In this document: one piece after another, positions 1 to 5,506 of the stretch | How the letters are laid out: the number at the start of each line of letters is the position of its first letter | How positions within the stretch are numbered: the first letter of the stretch is position 1 | Assembly: GCA_030746455.1 (NCBI GenBank) | Contig: JASLMQ010000804.1 | Span: 1-5,506, forward strand | Source of the DNA: Candidatus Latescibacterota bacterium | Lineage (GTDB): Bacteria > Latescibacterota > UBA2968 > GCA-2709665 | Direction: 5' to 3' | DNA length: 5,506 nucleotides | Notes under the pieces: generated by a model | Database searches by the model: none | Seen by the model: only the letters and a program-made list of their open reading frames with translations | Told to the model about the DNA's origin: nothing | Position numbers and translations under genes: made by a program

Positions 1-522
1 GACGGCCTCACCTGCACCCACAGTGTTCGCATGATCCGCCTGTTCCCCAACTACCACCGATACGAACTGAGTGATAGCGTTGCAGGAGACCTCCTCGAGC
101 ACGCGGCAGAGCTCGACGTCGCCGTGGCGGTCCACGTCCGGCTGCTCGACGAACGGCGCCACCACCCTCTGATGCAGGTCCCAGCCGTTCCTGTCGCCGA
201 TGTCTCGGCCGCCGCTGGCGCCCATCCCGATACCAGGATCCTGCTCTGCTGTGCCCTCATCCGGGAGGCCCGTTCGGCCTTCTCGAAACTCAGGCCCGAC
301 AGCCAGCTCTACGCGGACATCTCGAGCGTCGAGTACGTGAGCACCATCGAGCACCTTGTGCGCGATGTGCCGGTCGACCGTGTGGTCCTTGGCACCCATG
401 CCCCGCTCTACTACCCTCACGCGGGCGTAGCCAAGGTGAACGACGCCCCCCTGCCGGAAGACCAGGTCGCCGCCATCAAGGAGGGCAACGCTCGCCGGCT
501 TCTCGGCTTAGGGAAGCGATGA
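1..522 (+). CDS. Amidohydrolase-like TIM-barrel protein, 5'-truncated (divergent paralogue of the next gene)
   Basis: The reading frame is open from base 1 and ends at TGA 520-522, giving 173 visible residues. The ATG at 31 lies inside a conserved block and is not the start, so the N-terminal part lies upstream of the window. The protein is clearly homologous to the next gene. Shared blocks are RLFPNYHRYEL (visible residues 13-23), AVHV (43-46), LGTHAPLYYP (130-139) and the C-terminal GNARRLLGL (162-170). These fit the C-terminal half of an amidohydrolase_2-type metal-dependent barrel, with H45 matching a barrel ligand. The family's strand-6 His is replaced by an LLCC stretch (81-84). The usual Asp of the GSD motif is replaced by His (GTHAP). 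A normal hydrolytic metal site is therefore doubtful, and function and substrate are unknown. The protein is probably cytoplasmic, although the N-terminus cannot be seen. The fold is fairly secure and catalytic activity is not. Confidence 0.8.
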   Translation, partial: DGLTCTHSVRMIRLFPNYHRYELSDSVAGDLLEHAAELDVAVAVHVRLLDERRHHPLMQVPAVPVADVSAAAGAHPDTRILLCCALIREARSAFSKLRPDSQLYADISSVEYVSTIEHLVRDVPVDRVVLGTHAPLYYPHAGVAKVNDAPLPEDQVAAIKEGNARRLLGLGKR

Positions 523-565
523 GGGAGCAGAACGGGAATCTGCCAATCGCGAGGCCCCGCTGACT

Positions 566-655
566 GTCGTCTCACGCCTCACTGCCTTTCTCGTCTGACG
601 CCTGCCCTCCGTAGCTGGCGCCAGCGAAGGAGGGTGTCACCTCTGACGCCTCACG
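566..655. repeat. Direct repeats TCTSACGCCT flanking a 30-bp imperfect palindrome
   Basis: The spacer between the first two genes holds three copies of TCTSACGCCT, at 570-579, 594-603 and 642-651. The match between 570-582 and 642-654 extends to 12 of 13 bases. Between the second and third copies, at 605-634, lies a symmetric element. It has outer arms CCCTCC and GGAGGG, a 3-by-3 internal mismatch, and a perfect 12-bp inner palindrome GCTGGCGCCAGC. A stable hairpin or cruciform is possible. No T-run follows, so a rho-independent terminator is not supported. The layout resembles short palindromic intergenic repeats of environmental bacteria, but membership of a dispersed family cannot be shown from one copy. 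No gene or convincing promoter was found elsewhere in 523-700. Confidence 0.65.
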
Positions 656-700
656 CTCCTTAGGTCCAGCCTGACAGGTTGCACACGATTCGACAATTCC

Positions 701-707
701 AGAGGAG
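701..707 (+). promoter_or_regulatory. Ribosome binding site deciding the start of the second amidohydrolase-like gene
   Basis: AGAGGAG lies 9 nt before the ATG at 717 and only 3 nt before the ATG at 711. The wider spacing is the normal one. It also makes the protein begin directly at MIDLN, matching how such proteins usually start (compare MNAIDFH in the third gene). The 717 start is therefore preferred. Confidence 0.6.
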
Positions 708-716
708 TCTATGGGT

Positions 717-1532
717 ATGATTGATCTCAACGCGGGCTGCGGCAACTGGCCCTTTCGACCCATCCGGGCCAACACGGCCGCAGGACTGAGGGAGCTGCTC
801 CAGGCCGAGGGTGTCCAGAAGGCCTGCGCCTATCCGCTCGAGTCCTACTTCTGGCCCGATTGCCAGGAAGCCAACGAGCTGCGTCTCCCGGAGCTCGCCA
901 AGGACGACTTCTTCGTGCCATCGGCCGTCCTCAACCCGACCCTCCCGAACGGGTTGTCGAGCTACGAGATCTGCCGTAACGAGTGGGGCGTTCCGCTCGT
1001 GAGGCTCCTCCCCTCATACCATCTCTACGACCTGTCCCACCAGGGGATAGAGCCCCTCGTCGAACGGGCCGAAGAGGACGGTGTCATTCTCGGCGTACAC
1101 ATCCTGGCTGAAGACAAGCGCAACCGAAACCCGATCCTCATCGAGCCGCCCGAAGTTCCCTTCGTGGATATCGTCGACCTGGCGAGGCGCCATCCGAATC
1201 TGCAGGTCGTCGCCTACTGCTGGGCAAGGATCGGGGCCGTGGGGTCTGTCGTTCCCAATGGCCATATCAGAGATCTGGCCCAGATCGAGGAGCTCGAACC
1301 CAGGGCCGACGTGCCCGACAACCTGCACGTGGACCTCAGCTTCTTCGAATTCGAGGACACGTTCAGCTCGGCGCTCAAGATCTTCCGTGCCGACCGTCTC
1401 ATCCTCGGCACCCACGCGCCGCTCCACTACCCGAAAGCTGCCATACTCAAGATCCAGAACTCAGCCGCTCCTGAGGAGGCCAAGACGGCGGCACTGGCTG
1501 GCAACGCCCGCCGCCTCCTGGGACTGGCGTAG
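717..1532 (+). CDS. Amidohydrolase-like TIM-barrel protein with a degenerate metal site
   Basis: The product is 271 aa from ATG 717; the in-frame ATG at 711 would add two residues but sits too close to the ribosome binding site. Length and layout fit amidohydrolase_2 (PF04909-like) barrels. The strand-1 HxH motif that binds metal is replaced by N5-A-G7. The strand-5 His is kept (H128 in GVHI). The strand-6 His is absent (VVAYCW, 164-169). The strand-8 Asp is replaced by His (H233 in GTHAP). It shares RLLPSYHLYDL (96-106), LGTHAPLHYP and GNARRLLGL with the preceding gene, so the two form a tandem paralogous pair. It carries about 16 extra residues between the strand-6 block and the LHVDLS strand (203-208). 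No signal peptide is visible. It could be a non-hydrolytic member, a partner protein or an enzyme with altered metal chemistry. The family call is solid; function is unknown. Confidence 0.85.
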   Translation: MIDLNAGCGNWPFRPIRANTAAGLRELLQAEGVQKACAYPLESYFWPDCQEANELRLPELAKDDFFVPSAVLNPTLPNGLSSYEICRNEWGVPLVRLLPSYHLYDLSHQGIEPLVERAEEDGVILGVHILAEDKRNRNPILIEPPEVPFVDIVDLARRHPNLQVVAYCWARIGAVGSVVPNGHIRDLAQIEELEPRADVPDNLHVDLSFFEFEDTFSSALKIFRADRLILGTHAPLHYPKAAILKIQNSAAPEEAKTAALAGNARRLLGLA

Positions 1533-1564
1533 ATTGGCACCGGATCCGCCGTCGTTCGCTCCCA

Positions 1565-1648
1565 GGACGACGGACCACAGACCACGGACCACACAAGCGA
1601 CAACGCGCGAGGCCATTGCCGTCGTCTGTGGTCGGTCGTCTGTCGTCT
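1565..1648. repeat. Two inverted arrays of heptamer repeats (consensus RGACSAC)
   Basis: Plus-strand bases 1565-1592 are four perfectly phased heptamers: GGACGAC, then GGACCAC, AGACCAC, GGACCAC. Bases 1621-1648, read on the minus strand, are again four phased heptamers: AGACGAC three times and CGACCAC once. The arms 1566-1592 and 1621-1647 are complementary at 22 of 27 positions around a 28-nt loop (1593-1620). They fill most of the spacer 1533-1666. A long imperfect hairpin is possible. The absence of a T-run and the end only 18 nt before the next start argue against a simple terminator. The phasing is directly visible; the role is unknown. Confidence 0.75.
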
Positions 1649-1654
1649 GCAATG

Positions 1655-1660
1655 AAGGGG
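1655..1660 (+). promoter_or_regulatory. Ribosome binding site deciding the start of the third amidohydrolase gene
   Basis: AAGGGG sits 6 nt before the ATG at 1667. The earlier in-frame ATGs at 1616 and 1652 would have the protein begin in translated heptamer-repeat sequence or overlap this site. Confidence 0.6.
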
Positions 1661-1666
1661 TCAACC

Positions 1667-2428
1667 ATGAACGCTATCGACTTCCACGTCCACCACCGCT
1701 GGAACGACCCGGACCTGCCGCGTCCGGATCGGCTGATCGATCAGACCAAGGCGCTCGCGTATCGCAGTGGCATATCGAAGGTCGTGCTCCTCACGCTGGG
1801 CATGGACCTGCCTCCCGAGGAGCTCCACAGGCGCAATAGCACCACCCTTCGGCTGATGGAGGAGGATCCCGACTTCTTCCTCGGCGGCATGTACCTGAAT
1901 CCGACTCACGAGCCGGAGATCATGGAGCAGGAGGCCGTCCGGTGCGTGCGCGCCGGTTTCGTCGCCATCAAGCAGCACATGGATCTGGTGGCCGACGATC
2001 CGAAGCACGACGCGGTCTCCCGGGTCGCAGCAGAGCTGGACATCCCGATCGTCTGGCATGCCTGGTACAAGCAGTCCGAGAGGTACGAGAACGAATCGAA
2101 TGCCGGGCACATCGCCCGCCTGGCGAAGCGCAATCCCAGGACGAAGTATGTGATGGCGCATATGACCGGGGTGGGATGGCGCGGCATACTCGACGTGGCC
2201 GACCTGCCCAATGTGTGGGTGGATACCTCGGGGGGATGGCCCGAGTCCGAGCTCGTCGAGTACGCCGTACGCCAGCTGGGTGCCGACCGGATCGTGTTCG
2301 GATCCGACTTCGTCGGCCGCGACTACGCCGTGCAACTCGGACGCGTTCTCGGCGCACGGATATCCGACGAGGACAAAGAGAAGGTCCTTTGGAAGAACGC
2401 CGCATCGCTGCTCAAGCTGGAGGCCTAG
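1667..2428 (+). CDS. Amidohydrolase_2 family metal-dependent hydrolase
   Basis: The product is 253 aa from ATG 1667 to TAG 2426-2428. It is a canonical amidohydrolase_2-type TIM barrel with the ligand set intact: HxH at H7/H9 (IDFHVHH), K102 in AIKQH, H131 (IVWHAW), H165 (YVMAHMTG) and D214 (IVFGSDF). Members hydrolyse or decarboxylate small substrates with a divalent metal, typically lactones, amides and aromatic or sugar-derived acids. The specific substrate cannot be read here. No signal peptide is seen, so it is probably cytoplasmic. The start gives a protein beginning right at the first barrel strand, as expected; upstream starts run through repeat DNA. It follows two divergent paralogues on the same strand. 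The 134-nt spacer with repeats leaves co-transcription open. It is the one amidohydrolase of the three with a complete active site. The 254-codon length is on the short side for this family. Confidence 0.9.
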   Translation: MNAIDFHVHHRWNDPDLPRPDRLIDQTKALAYRSGISKVVLLTLGMDLPPEELHRRNSTTLRLMEEDPDFFLGGMYLNPTHEPEIMEQEAVRCVRAGFVAIKQHMDLVADDPKHDAVSRVAAELDIPIVWHAWYKQSERYENESNAGHIARLAKRNPRTKYVMAHMTGVGWRGILDVADLPNVWVDTSGGWPESELVEYAVRQLGADRIVFGSDFVGRDYAVQLGRVLGARISDEDKEKVLWKNAASLLKLEA

Positions 2429-2470
2429 GCGTCCGGCGCTCACGGCCGTGTCGCAAGCAGGCATAGCAAA

Positions 2471-2496
2471 GGGGGTGGATCGCTCGATCCACCCCC
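2471..2496. terminator. Hairpin between convergent genes, probable bidirectional terminator
   Basis: Arms GGGGGTGGATCG (2471-2482) and CGATCCACCCCC (2485-2496) are perfect 12-bp complements around a CT centre; a realistic hairpin has a 10-bp stem and a 6-nt loop. It lies in the 106-nt gap between the converging stops at 2428 and 2535. On the minus strand it is followed by TTTGCTAT, a weak T-tract. On the plus strand no T-tract follows. Termination is better supported for the minus-strand genes. Confidence 0.7.
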
Positions 2497-2534
2497 AGCG
2501 CATTCTACCAGGGAATCCGGCCTTCCTGATCCCG

Positions 2535-3542
2535 TCACGCCTCCATGAACTTCGCCACGTCGATACACGCGCCCCCTCGCCTGGCCGATGCCCAGCCCGC
2601 CAGAACGGTTCCAAGCGTATAGAGGCCGTCGTGGTAGTCGTTCAGGATCCCGCTGCCATCCCCCGTGCGAACTGCGTCGATGAACACACGTGTCTGCTCG
2701 AACCAGGGATCGAAGTCCTCGGCCTGGTAGACCGTCTCTCCGTTCAGATCGATCCGCTCATAGCGGTGGATTTCCAGGCACCCGTCCTCCGTATAGAAGG
2801 TGAACCAGGGCATCCGGTATGCGCCCGATCCGGCTGAGGCCACGAAACTCAGCGTCATCGTCGCCCCTGTGCTGAACCGGAGGCTGAACGACGAGGAGAG
2901 CGGCGAGTCGTAGTCGGGGGGATGATGATAGAAGGCCTGGGCCCTGTCGAAGTCGAGTCCCGTCATGAACCGGGTGTAGTCCACGGCGTGGACCCCCCAG
3001 TCGAACGCCCGCCCGCCCGCCTTGCTCATCTGCTGGTGCCAATTGCGCCGCTCGGGCGGTGGTGTCTTCTTCGGAAGCCCGCCCGGCTGGAAGAACTTTG
3101 CGTGCACAATCGTCCTGCCCACAAGCAGCCGGTGCGCCTCTTGGAAGATAGGCCGGTAGCGCTCACGAAAGGAAACCGTGCTCAGCACACCCGACTTCTG
3201 GATCGCCTCGTCGATCCGCCATGCCACGGCCATCCGGGTCGCCTGGGGCTTCTCGCTGAACAGATGGATGCCCCGCTCTGCGGCCGTGGCCTCCACATCG
3301 GTGCGCGCGAATGCCGGGATGACCGAGTAGAGCACATCGATCGTCTCGCGGCCCAGCATCTCGTGGCCGTCCGTGTACCAGGCGGGGATATCGAACGCCT
3401 CGGCTGCCTCCCGCGCGGCATCCGGGTCCACATCGCACGCCGCAACCACGTCCACCCCGTCCAGCCGTGTCAGGTTGGGAAGATGGGTCCGGTCCGCGAA
3501 TCTACCCGTTCCCAAGATGGCCGCACGTACGGTCTTACCCAC
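2535..3542 (-). CDS. Gfo/Idh/MocA family NAD(P)-dependent oxidoreductase
   Basis: The product is 335 aa from GTG 3542-3540 to TGA 2537-2535. The N-terminal Rossmann domain carries the dinucleotide-binding motif G11-T-G13-R-F-A16 right after the first strand. The family EKP signature is at E97-K98-P99, with K98 the usual catalytic lysine. The second domain carries the DxGxHxxD signature at D181-W-G183-V-H185-A-V-D188, with H185 the likely catalytic base. Family members oxidise or reduce sugars, inositols and related polyols with NAD(P)(H); the substrate is not identifiable. The GTG start is supported by GGGAGGGG (3557-3550) 7 nt upstream and by the protein starting just before the Rossmann strand. 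The frame stays open for another 115 codons upstream, but that part overlaps the preceding gene and is Arg/Ser-rich noise. It lies 22 nt after the ceramidase-like gene, so one transcript is very likely. It is cytoplasmic, and its length is normal for the family. Confidence 0.92.
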   Translation of the reverse strand: MGKTVRAAILGTGRFADRTHLPNLTRLDGVDVVAACDVDPDAAREAAEAFDIPAWYTDGHEMLGRETIDVLYSVIPAFARTDVEATAAERGIHLFSEKPQATRMAVAWRIDEAIQKSGVLSTVSFRERYRPIFQEAHRLLVGRTIVHAKFFQPGGLPKKTPPPERRNWHQQMSKAGGRAFDWGVHAVDYTRFMTGLDFDRAQAFYHHPPDYDSPLSSSFSLRFSTGATMTLSFVASAGSGAYRMPWFTFYTEDGCLEIHRYERIDLNGETVYQAEDFDPWFEQTRVFIDAVRTGDGSGILNDYHDGLYTLGTVLAGWASARRGGACIDVAKFMEA

Positions 3543-3549
3543 TGAACAA

Positions 3550-3557
3550 CCCCTCCC
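3550..3557 (-). promoter_or_regulatory. Ribosome binding site for the GTG-started oxidoreductase
   Basis: On the minus strand GGGAGGGG lies 7 nt before GTG 3542, inside the 22-nt gap after the upstream stop. It supports a non-ATG start over any start further upstream. Confidence 0.65.
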
Positions 3558-3564
3558 TTCGTCC

Positions 3565-4842
3565 CTATCCCGCCGCCAGCGCCTCCGCCGTCTCCAAGAT
3601 GGCGCGTTCCTCGCCCTGGAACCGGGCCGGCTCTCCGTAATAGGGATAGGCCGTGGGCTCGTACCCGCCCTCCTCGTGGTGTCTGGGCGTGCAGAGGTAG
3701 CCCACATCCTCATTGCCGTAGCCGACCGGCCATATATCCTCCACATCCAGCTTGCCGCGCAGCCGCTTCTCGATGGCGTGGCCGATCTCCTGGACCGGCT
3801 CCCCCGGAATCGACACACACCCCAGGGGCCCCACCCGCACCAGCTGCATCTCCGTATGCTTCGCACTGGGAACGGAGTCCGTGGCAATCATCTCGAGCAC
3901 CTTCCGAGCCCAGGGACCCGTAAGCAGCCGTCCTCGATCGGTCTCCGTGTCGGCCGCCATCTCCTCGAGCTGTTCCTTGGGATCCGGCTTGCCGAAGGGG
4001 ATGTCCAGGTCCCGGCATCGGAAGGCCATGCCCGATCGCGGCGTGGCCCGAAGGGACTCCGCGACCCGGGCGACCTCGTTCCCAAGCTCTCCCCCAAGCT
4101 CTTCGAGCTGTTCCGGCGTTGCCGATCCGAAACCGCCCTTCTCGTTCACGATGGCCGGACGGACATTACCGAAGCATCCGGCCAGGTAGAGGGCCTTGCA
4201 TCCCATCCGCTCCTCGATCACCCGCCGTGCCACCCCCGGATAGTCGGGCGAGATCTCTCCCTCGGAGCCGCTCTTGGCGGTGGGGTGGCACGAGTAGTGG
4301 AAGAGCACCGCCAGCGGAGACCCATCTTCATATTCGACCAGCAGAGCACGCGCCCGTCGATCCACGATGCCGCCGAAATTCATCGTCATCCCCGTCTGGT
4401 TCGGAAGGGGGCGGCGGCAGATGTTGAAGTGGGTGGATCCACACCCGACCGCCAGTTTCACGGGCTGCAGATCGCTTGCCGCCTCGACCACACAGCCGAC
4501 CGCGGCCTCCTCGACGCTCTCCAAGAAGCCCTCCGGTGGCGTCATGCCCAGCGCCGGAAGGGCGGCGGGCGCGCAATGCGTGTGGCTGCACGCAACCATG
4601 ATTCCGTCCGGCGCAATCCCGCAGGCATCAGAAATCTGCCGTCGAATCCGTCGCGTGGTCTCCAGCGTCACCCCGATCACGTCCAGCGTCACGATCGCAG
4701 TAAGCGCCCCATCCTCCTCGAACGCCGCGGCCCTGGCCTCCAGGGGAAACAGCACGGCGTGAGAGGGATTGGTAGACGAGTGGCCCTGCAGAACTGGACC
4801 CGGCTCAGGTGTGAAATCGGCTCCGGCAACCCCACATCGCAT
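3565..4842 (-). CDS. Neutral/alkaline ceramidase-like zinc hydrolase (N-terminal domain only)
   Basis: The product is 425 aa from ATG 4842 to TAG 3567-3565. It matches the catalytic domain of the neutral/alkaline non-lysosomal ceramidase family (PF04734-like). Visible blocks are CSHTHCAP (85-92), LFHYSCHPT (180-188), LAGCFGNVRP (220-229), SIPGEPV (344-350) and GYGNEDVGYLCT (374-385). By family comparison these supply the zinc ligands: a His of HTH (87/89), H186, E348 and Y382. The family hexapeptide GDVSPN, whose Ser is catalytic in true ceramidases, reads GNVRPA here, with R228 in place of Ser. Ceramide cleavage is therefore not assured, and another amide or ester substrate is likely. There is no signal peptide and no C-terminal Ig-like domain, unlike secreted ceramidases, so it is probably cytoplasmic. 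The ATG at 4860 is disfavoured because AAAGGAGA lies just before 4842. It is followed by the oxidoreductase after 22 nt. Confidence 0.85.
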   Translation of the reverse strand: MRCGVAGADFTPEPGPVLQGHSSTNPSHAVLFPLEARAAAFEEDGALTAIVTLDVIGVTLETTRRIRRQISDACGIAPDGIMVACSHTHCAPAALPALGMTPPEGFLESVEEAAVGCVVEAASDLQPVKLAVGCGSTHFNICRRPLPNQTGMTMNFGGIVDRRARALLVEYEDGSPLAVLFHYSCHPTAKSGSEGEISPDYPGVARRVIEERMGCKALYLAGCFGNVRPAIVNEKGGFGSATPEQLEELGGELGNEVARVAESLRATPRSGMAFRCRDLDIPFGKPDPKEQLEEMAADTETDRGRLLTGPWARKVLEMIATDSVPSAKHTEMQLVRVGPLGCVSIPGEPVQEIGHAIEKRLRGKLDVEDIWPVGYGNEDVGYLCTPRHHEEGGYEPTAYPYYGEPARFQGEERAILETAEALAAG

Positions 4843-4849
4843 CGCAGAA

Positions 4850-4857
4850 TCTCCTTT
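4850..4857 (-). promoter_or_regulatory. Ribosome binding site deciding the start of the ceramidase-like gene
   Basis: Minus-strand AAAGGAGA, 7 nt before ATG 4842, is a near-perfect Shine-Dalgarno sequence. It falls inside the coding sequence implied by the ATG at 4860, which itself has only repeat DNA upstream. The 4842 start is therefore preferred. Confidence 0.7.
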
Positions 4858-4860
4858 CAT

Positions 4861-4887
4861 CTTTCGCGCCTTTCGTGCGTTTCGTGG
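4861..4887. repeat. Three tandem nonamers, consensus CTTTCGYGC
   Basis: Plus-strand copies are CTTTCGCGC (4861-4869), CTTTCGTGC (4870-4878) and GTTTCGTGG (4879-4887). They fill half of the 54-nt gap between endonuclease V and the ceramidase-like gene. On the minus strand they read as CACGAAAG-type units, a style of short intergenic repeat I recall from environmental bacterial genomes. No promoter elements are visible around them. Confidence 0.6.
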
Positions 4888-4896
4888 TGACGCCGG

Positions 4897-5506
4897 TCAG
4901 ATCTCTAGTGGTCCAGAGGCGGCGCGATGGGCCAACCGAATCGGCTCGGGGATGCGATATCCCGAGCCACACGCGAGCACGTACCGAACCGCCTCCTTCA
5001 GTGTGATCTTGTGACCGACCGACACATAGACCGGCTTCACGTCGTCACGGGTTCGGACGACGGACCCGATGACTTCGTCGCTCTCTCGAAGCGACACAGA
5101 CGATCCCCGACTACCGTCCACATCCTCGTGGGTCCCGCAGAGCAGAGATTTCGCGCACCCTATCGCGGACCGGTCAAGCAGAAGCCCCAGGTGGGAAGCG
5201 CATCCCAGACGGCGGGGATGGGCGATCCCCTGCCCGTCGACGAGGAGAAGGTCGACGTCGGTCGACAGCCGGCGGCAGGCATCCAGGATGGCCGGACACT
5301 CACGAAATGAAAGCAGGCCCGGCACGTAGGGGAAGGCGACTCTGCGGCGAGCCCTCCGAACCTCCACCAGCTCCAGATCAGGGAAGCCGACCAACACGAC
5401 CGCCGCCGTGGCCGTATCCCCCTTGATGCCCACGTCCACCCCGGCGACCCTTCGCACTTCGCTTGCGAGGGGCTCGACCCGTACCTGGGAGCACAGTCGT
5501 CGCTGG
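4897..5506 (-). CDS. nfi: Endonuclease V (deoxyinosine 3' endonuclease), 5'-truncated
   Basis: The frame is open to the window end and stops at TGA 4899-4897, giving 202 visible residues. Endonuclease V cuts DNA at the second phosphodiester bond 3' to deoxyinosine, starting repair of deaminated adenine. Numbered from the GTG at 5457, the visible motifs are VAGVDVG with metal ligand D8, PYVPGLLSFRE with the strand-separating wedge and E53, and LLVDGQGIAHPRR with D74 and H80. K103 (GCAKSLLCG) and the GHKITL block (148-153) follow. The GTG at 5457 is not the real start: in-frame codons upstream of it encode QRRLCSQVRVEPLASE, which looks like the normal N-terminal helix of the family. The gene therefore begins beyond 5506. 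The length fits a protein of about 220 aa. All catalytic residues are present. It lies 54 nt upstream of the ceramidase-like gene on the same strand; a functional link is unlikely. Confidence 0.93.
   Translation of the reverse strand, partial: QRRLCSQVRVEPLASEVRRVAGVDVGIKGDTATAAVVLVGFPDLELVEVRRARRRVAFPYVPGLLSFRECPAILDACRRLSTDVDLLLVDGQGIAHPRRLGCASHLGLLLDRSAIGCAKSLLCGTHEDVDGSRGSSVSLRESDEVIGSVVRTRDDVKPVYVSVGHKITLKEAVRYVLACGSGYRIPEPIRLAHRAASGPLEI

Noticed and set aside
678..700. A possible promoter around TTGCAC and GACAAT before the second gene
   Set aside because: The two hexamer-like motifs are only 7 nt apart, far from the 16-18 nt needed for a sigma-70 type promoter.
1565..1648. The heptamer arrays as a CRISPR array
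   Set aside because: The units are 7 bp, contiguous and degenerate, with no spacers and no cas genes nearby.
1661..2614. A 317-codon minus-strand open frame
   Set aside because: It is antisense to the third amidohydrolase, shows no motif, and crosses the terminator hairpin and the end of the opposite gene.
3543..3887. A 115-residue N-terminal extension of the oxidoreductase
   Set aside because: It overlaps the ceramidase-like gene, is low-complexity Arg/Ser/Trp sequence, and is made unnecessary by the GTG at 3542 with a good ribosome binding site directly before the Rossmann motif.
3373..4890. A 505-codon plus-strand open frame, longer than any gene on the other strand here
   Set aside because: It is antisense to the ceramidase-like gene and to part of the oxidoreductase gene, which both carry clear family motifs. 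Its translation is Arg/Pro/Ser/His-rich without any domain, as expected from GC-rich DNA read on the opposite strand.
5455..5457. GTG as the start of endonuclease V
   Set aside because: Upstream in-frame codons look like the normal family N-terminus, there is no ribosome binding site before the GTG, and the frame runs off the window edge.

Overview
The window is GC-rich, densely coding bacterial DNA with two gene blocks that converge on a hairpin near 2471-2496. The plus-strand block (1-2428) holds three amidohydrolase-like TIM-barrel genes. The first lacks its 5' end at the window edge. The second is its divergent tandem paralogue. The third is a canonical metal-dependent amidohydrolase_2-type enzyme. 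The minus-strand block (2535-5506) reads, in transcription order, endonuclease V (5' end outside the window), a neutral/alkaline ceramidase-like zinc hydrolase, and a Gfo/Idh/MocA-family NAD(P)-dependent oxidoreductase.

Gene content and intergenic style suggest an uncultivated environmental bacterium. Planctomycetota, Armatimonadota, Latescibacterota, Poribacteria and Hydrogenedentota are the kind of lineages that carry many amidohydrolase_2, ceramidase-like and Gfo/Idh/MocA genes, together with short repeats in their spacers. No rRNA or phylogenetic marker is present, so this placement is a guess from style.

The amidohydrolases, the ceramidase-like hydrolase and the oxidoreductase look like a small catabolic module, plausibly for a sugar derivative, polyol, lactone or amide-linked compound. 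No substrate can be read from the sequence. The ceramidase-like gene and the oxidoreductase are only 22 bp apart and are very probably one transcript. Endonuclease V is a DNA-repair enzyme and probably just an upstream neighbour.

Three points deserve a second look. The first two amidohydrolase-like proteins have lost the HxH motif and other metal ligands. The ceramidase-like protein keeps all the zinc ligands but has Arg at the place of the family's catalytic Ser. Each of three spacers carries a different short-period repeat: an imperfect palindrome flanked by direct repeats at 566-655, inverted heptamer arrays at 1565-1648, and a triple nonamer at 4861-4887. No tRNA, rRNA, CRISPR array, transposase or phage gene was seen, and no clearly new multi-gene system is evident.
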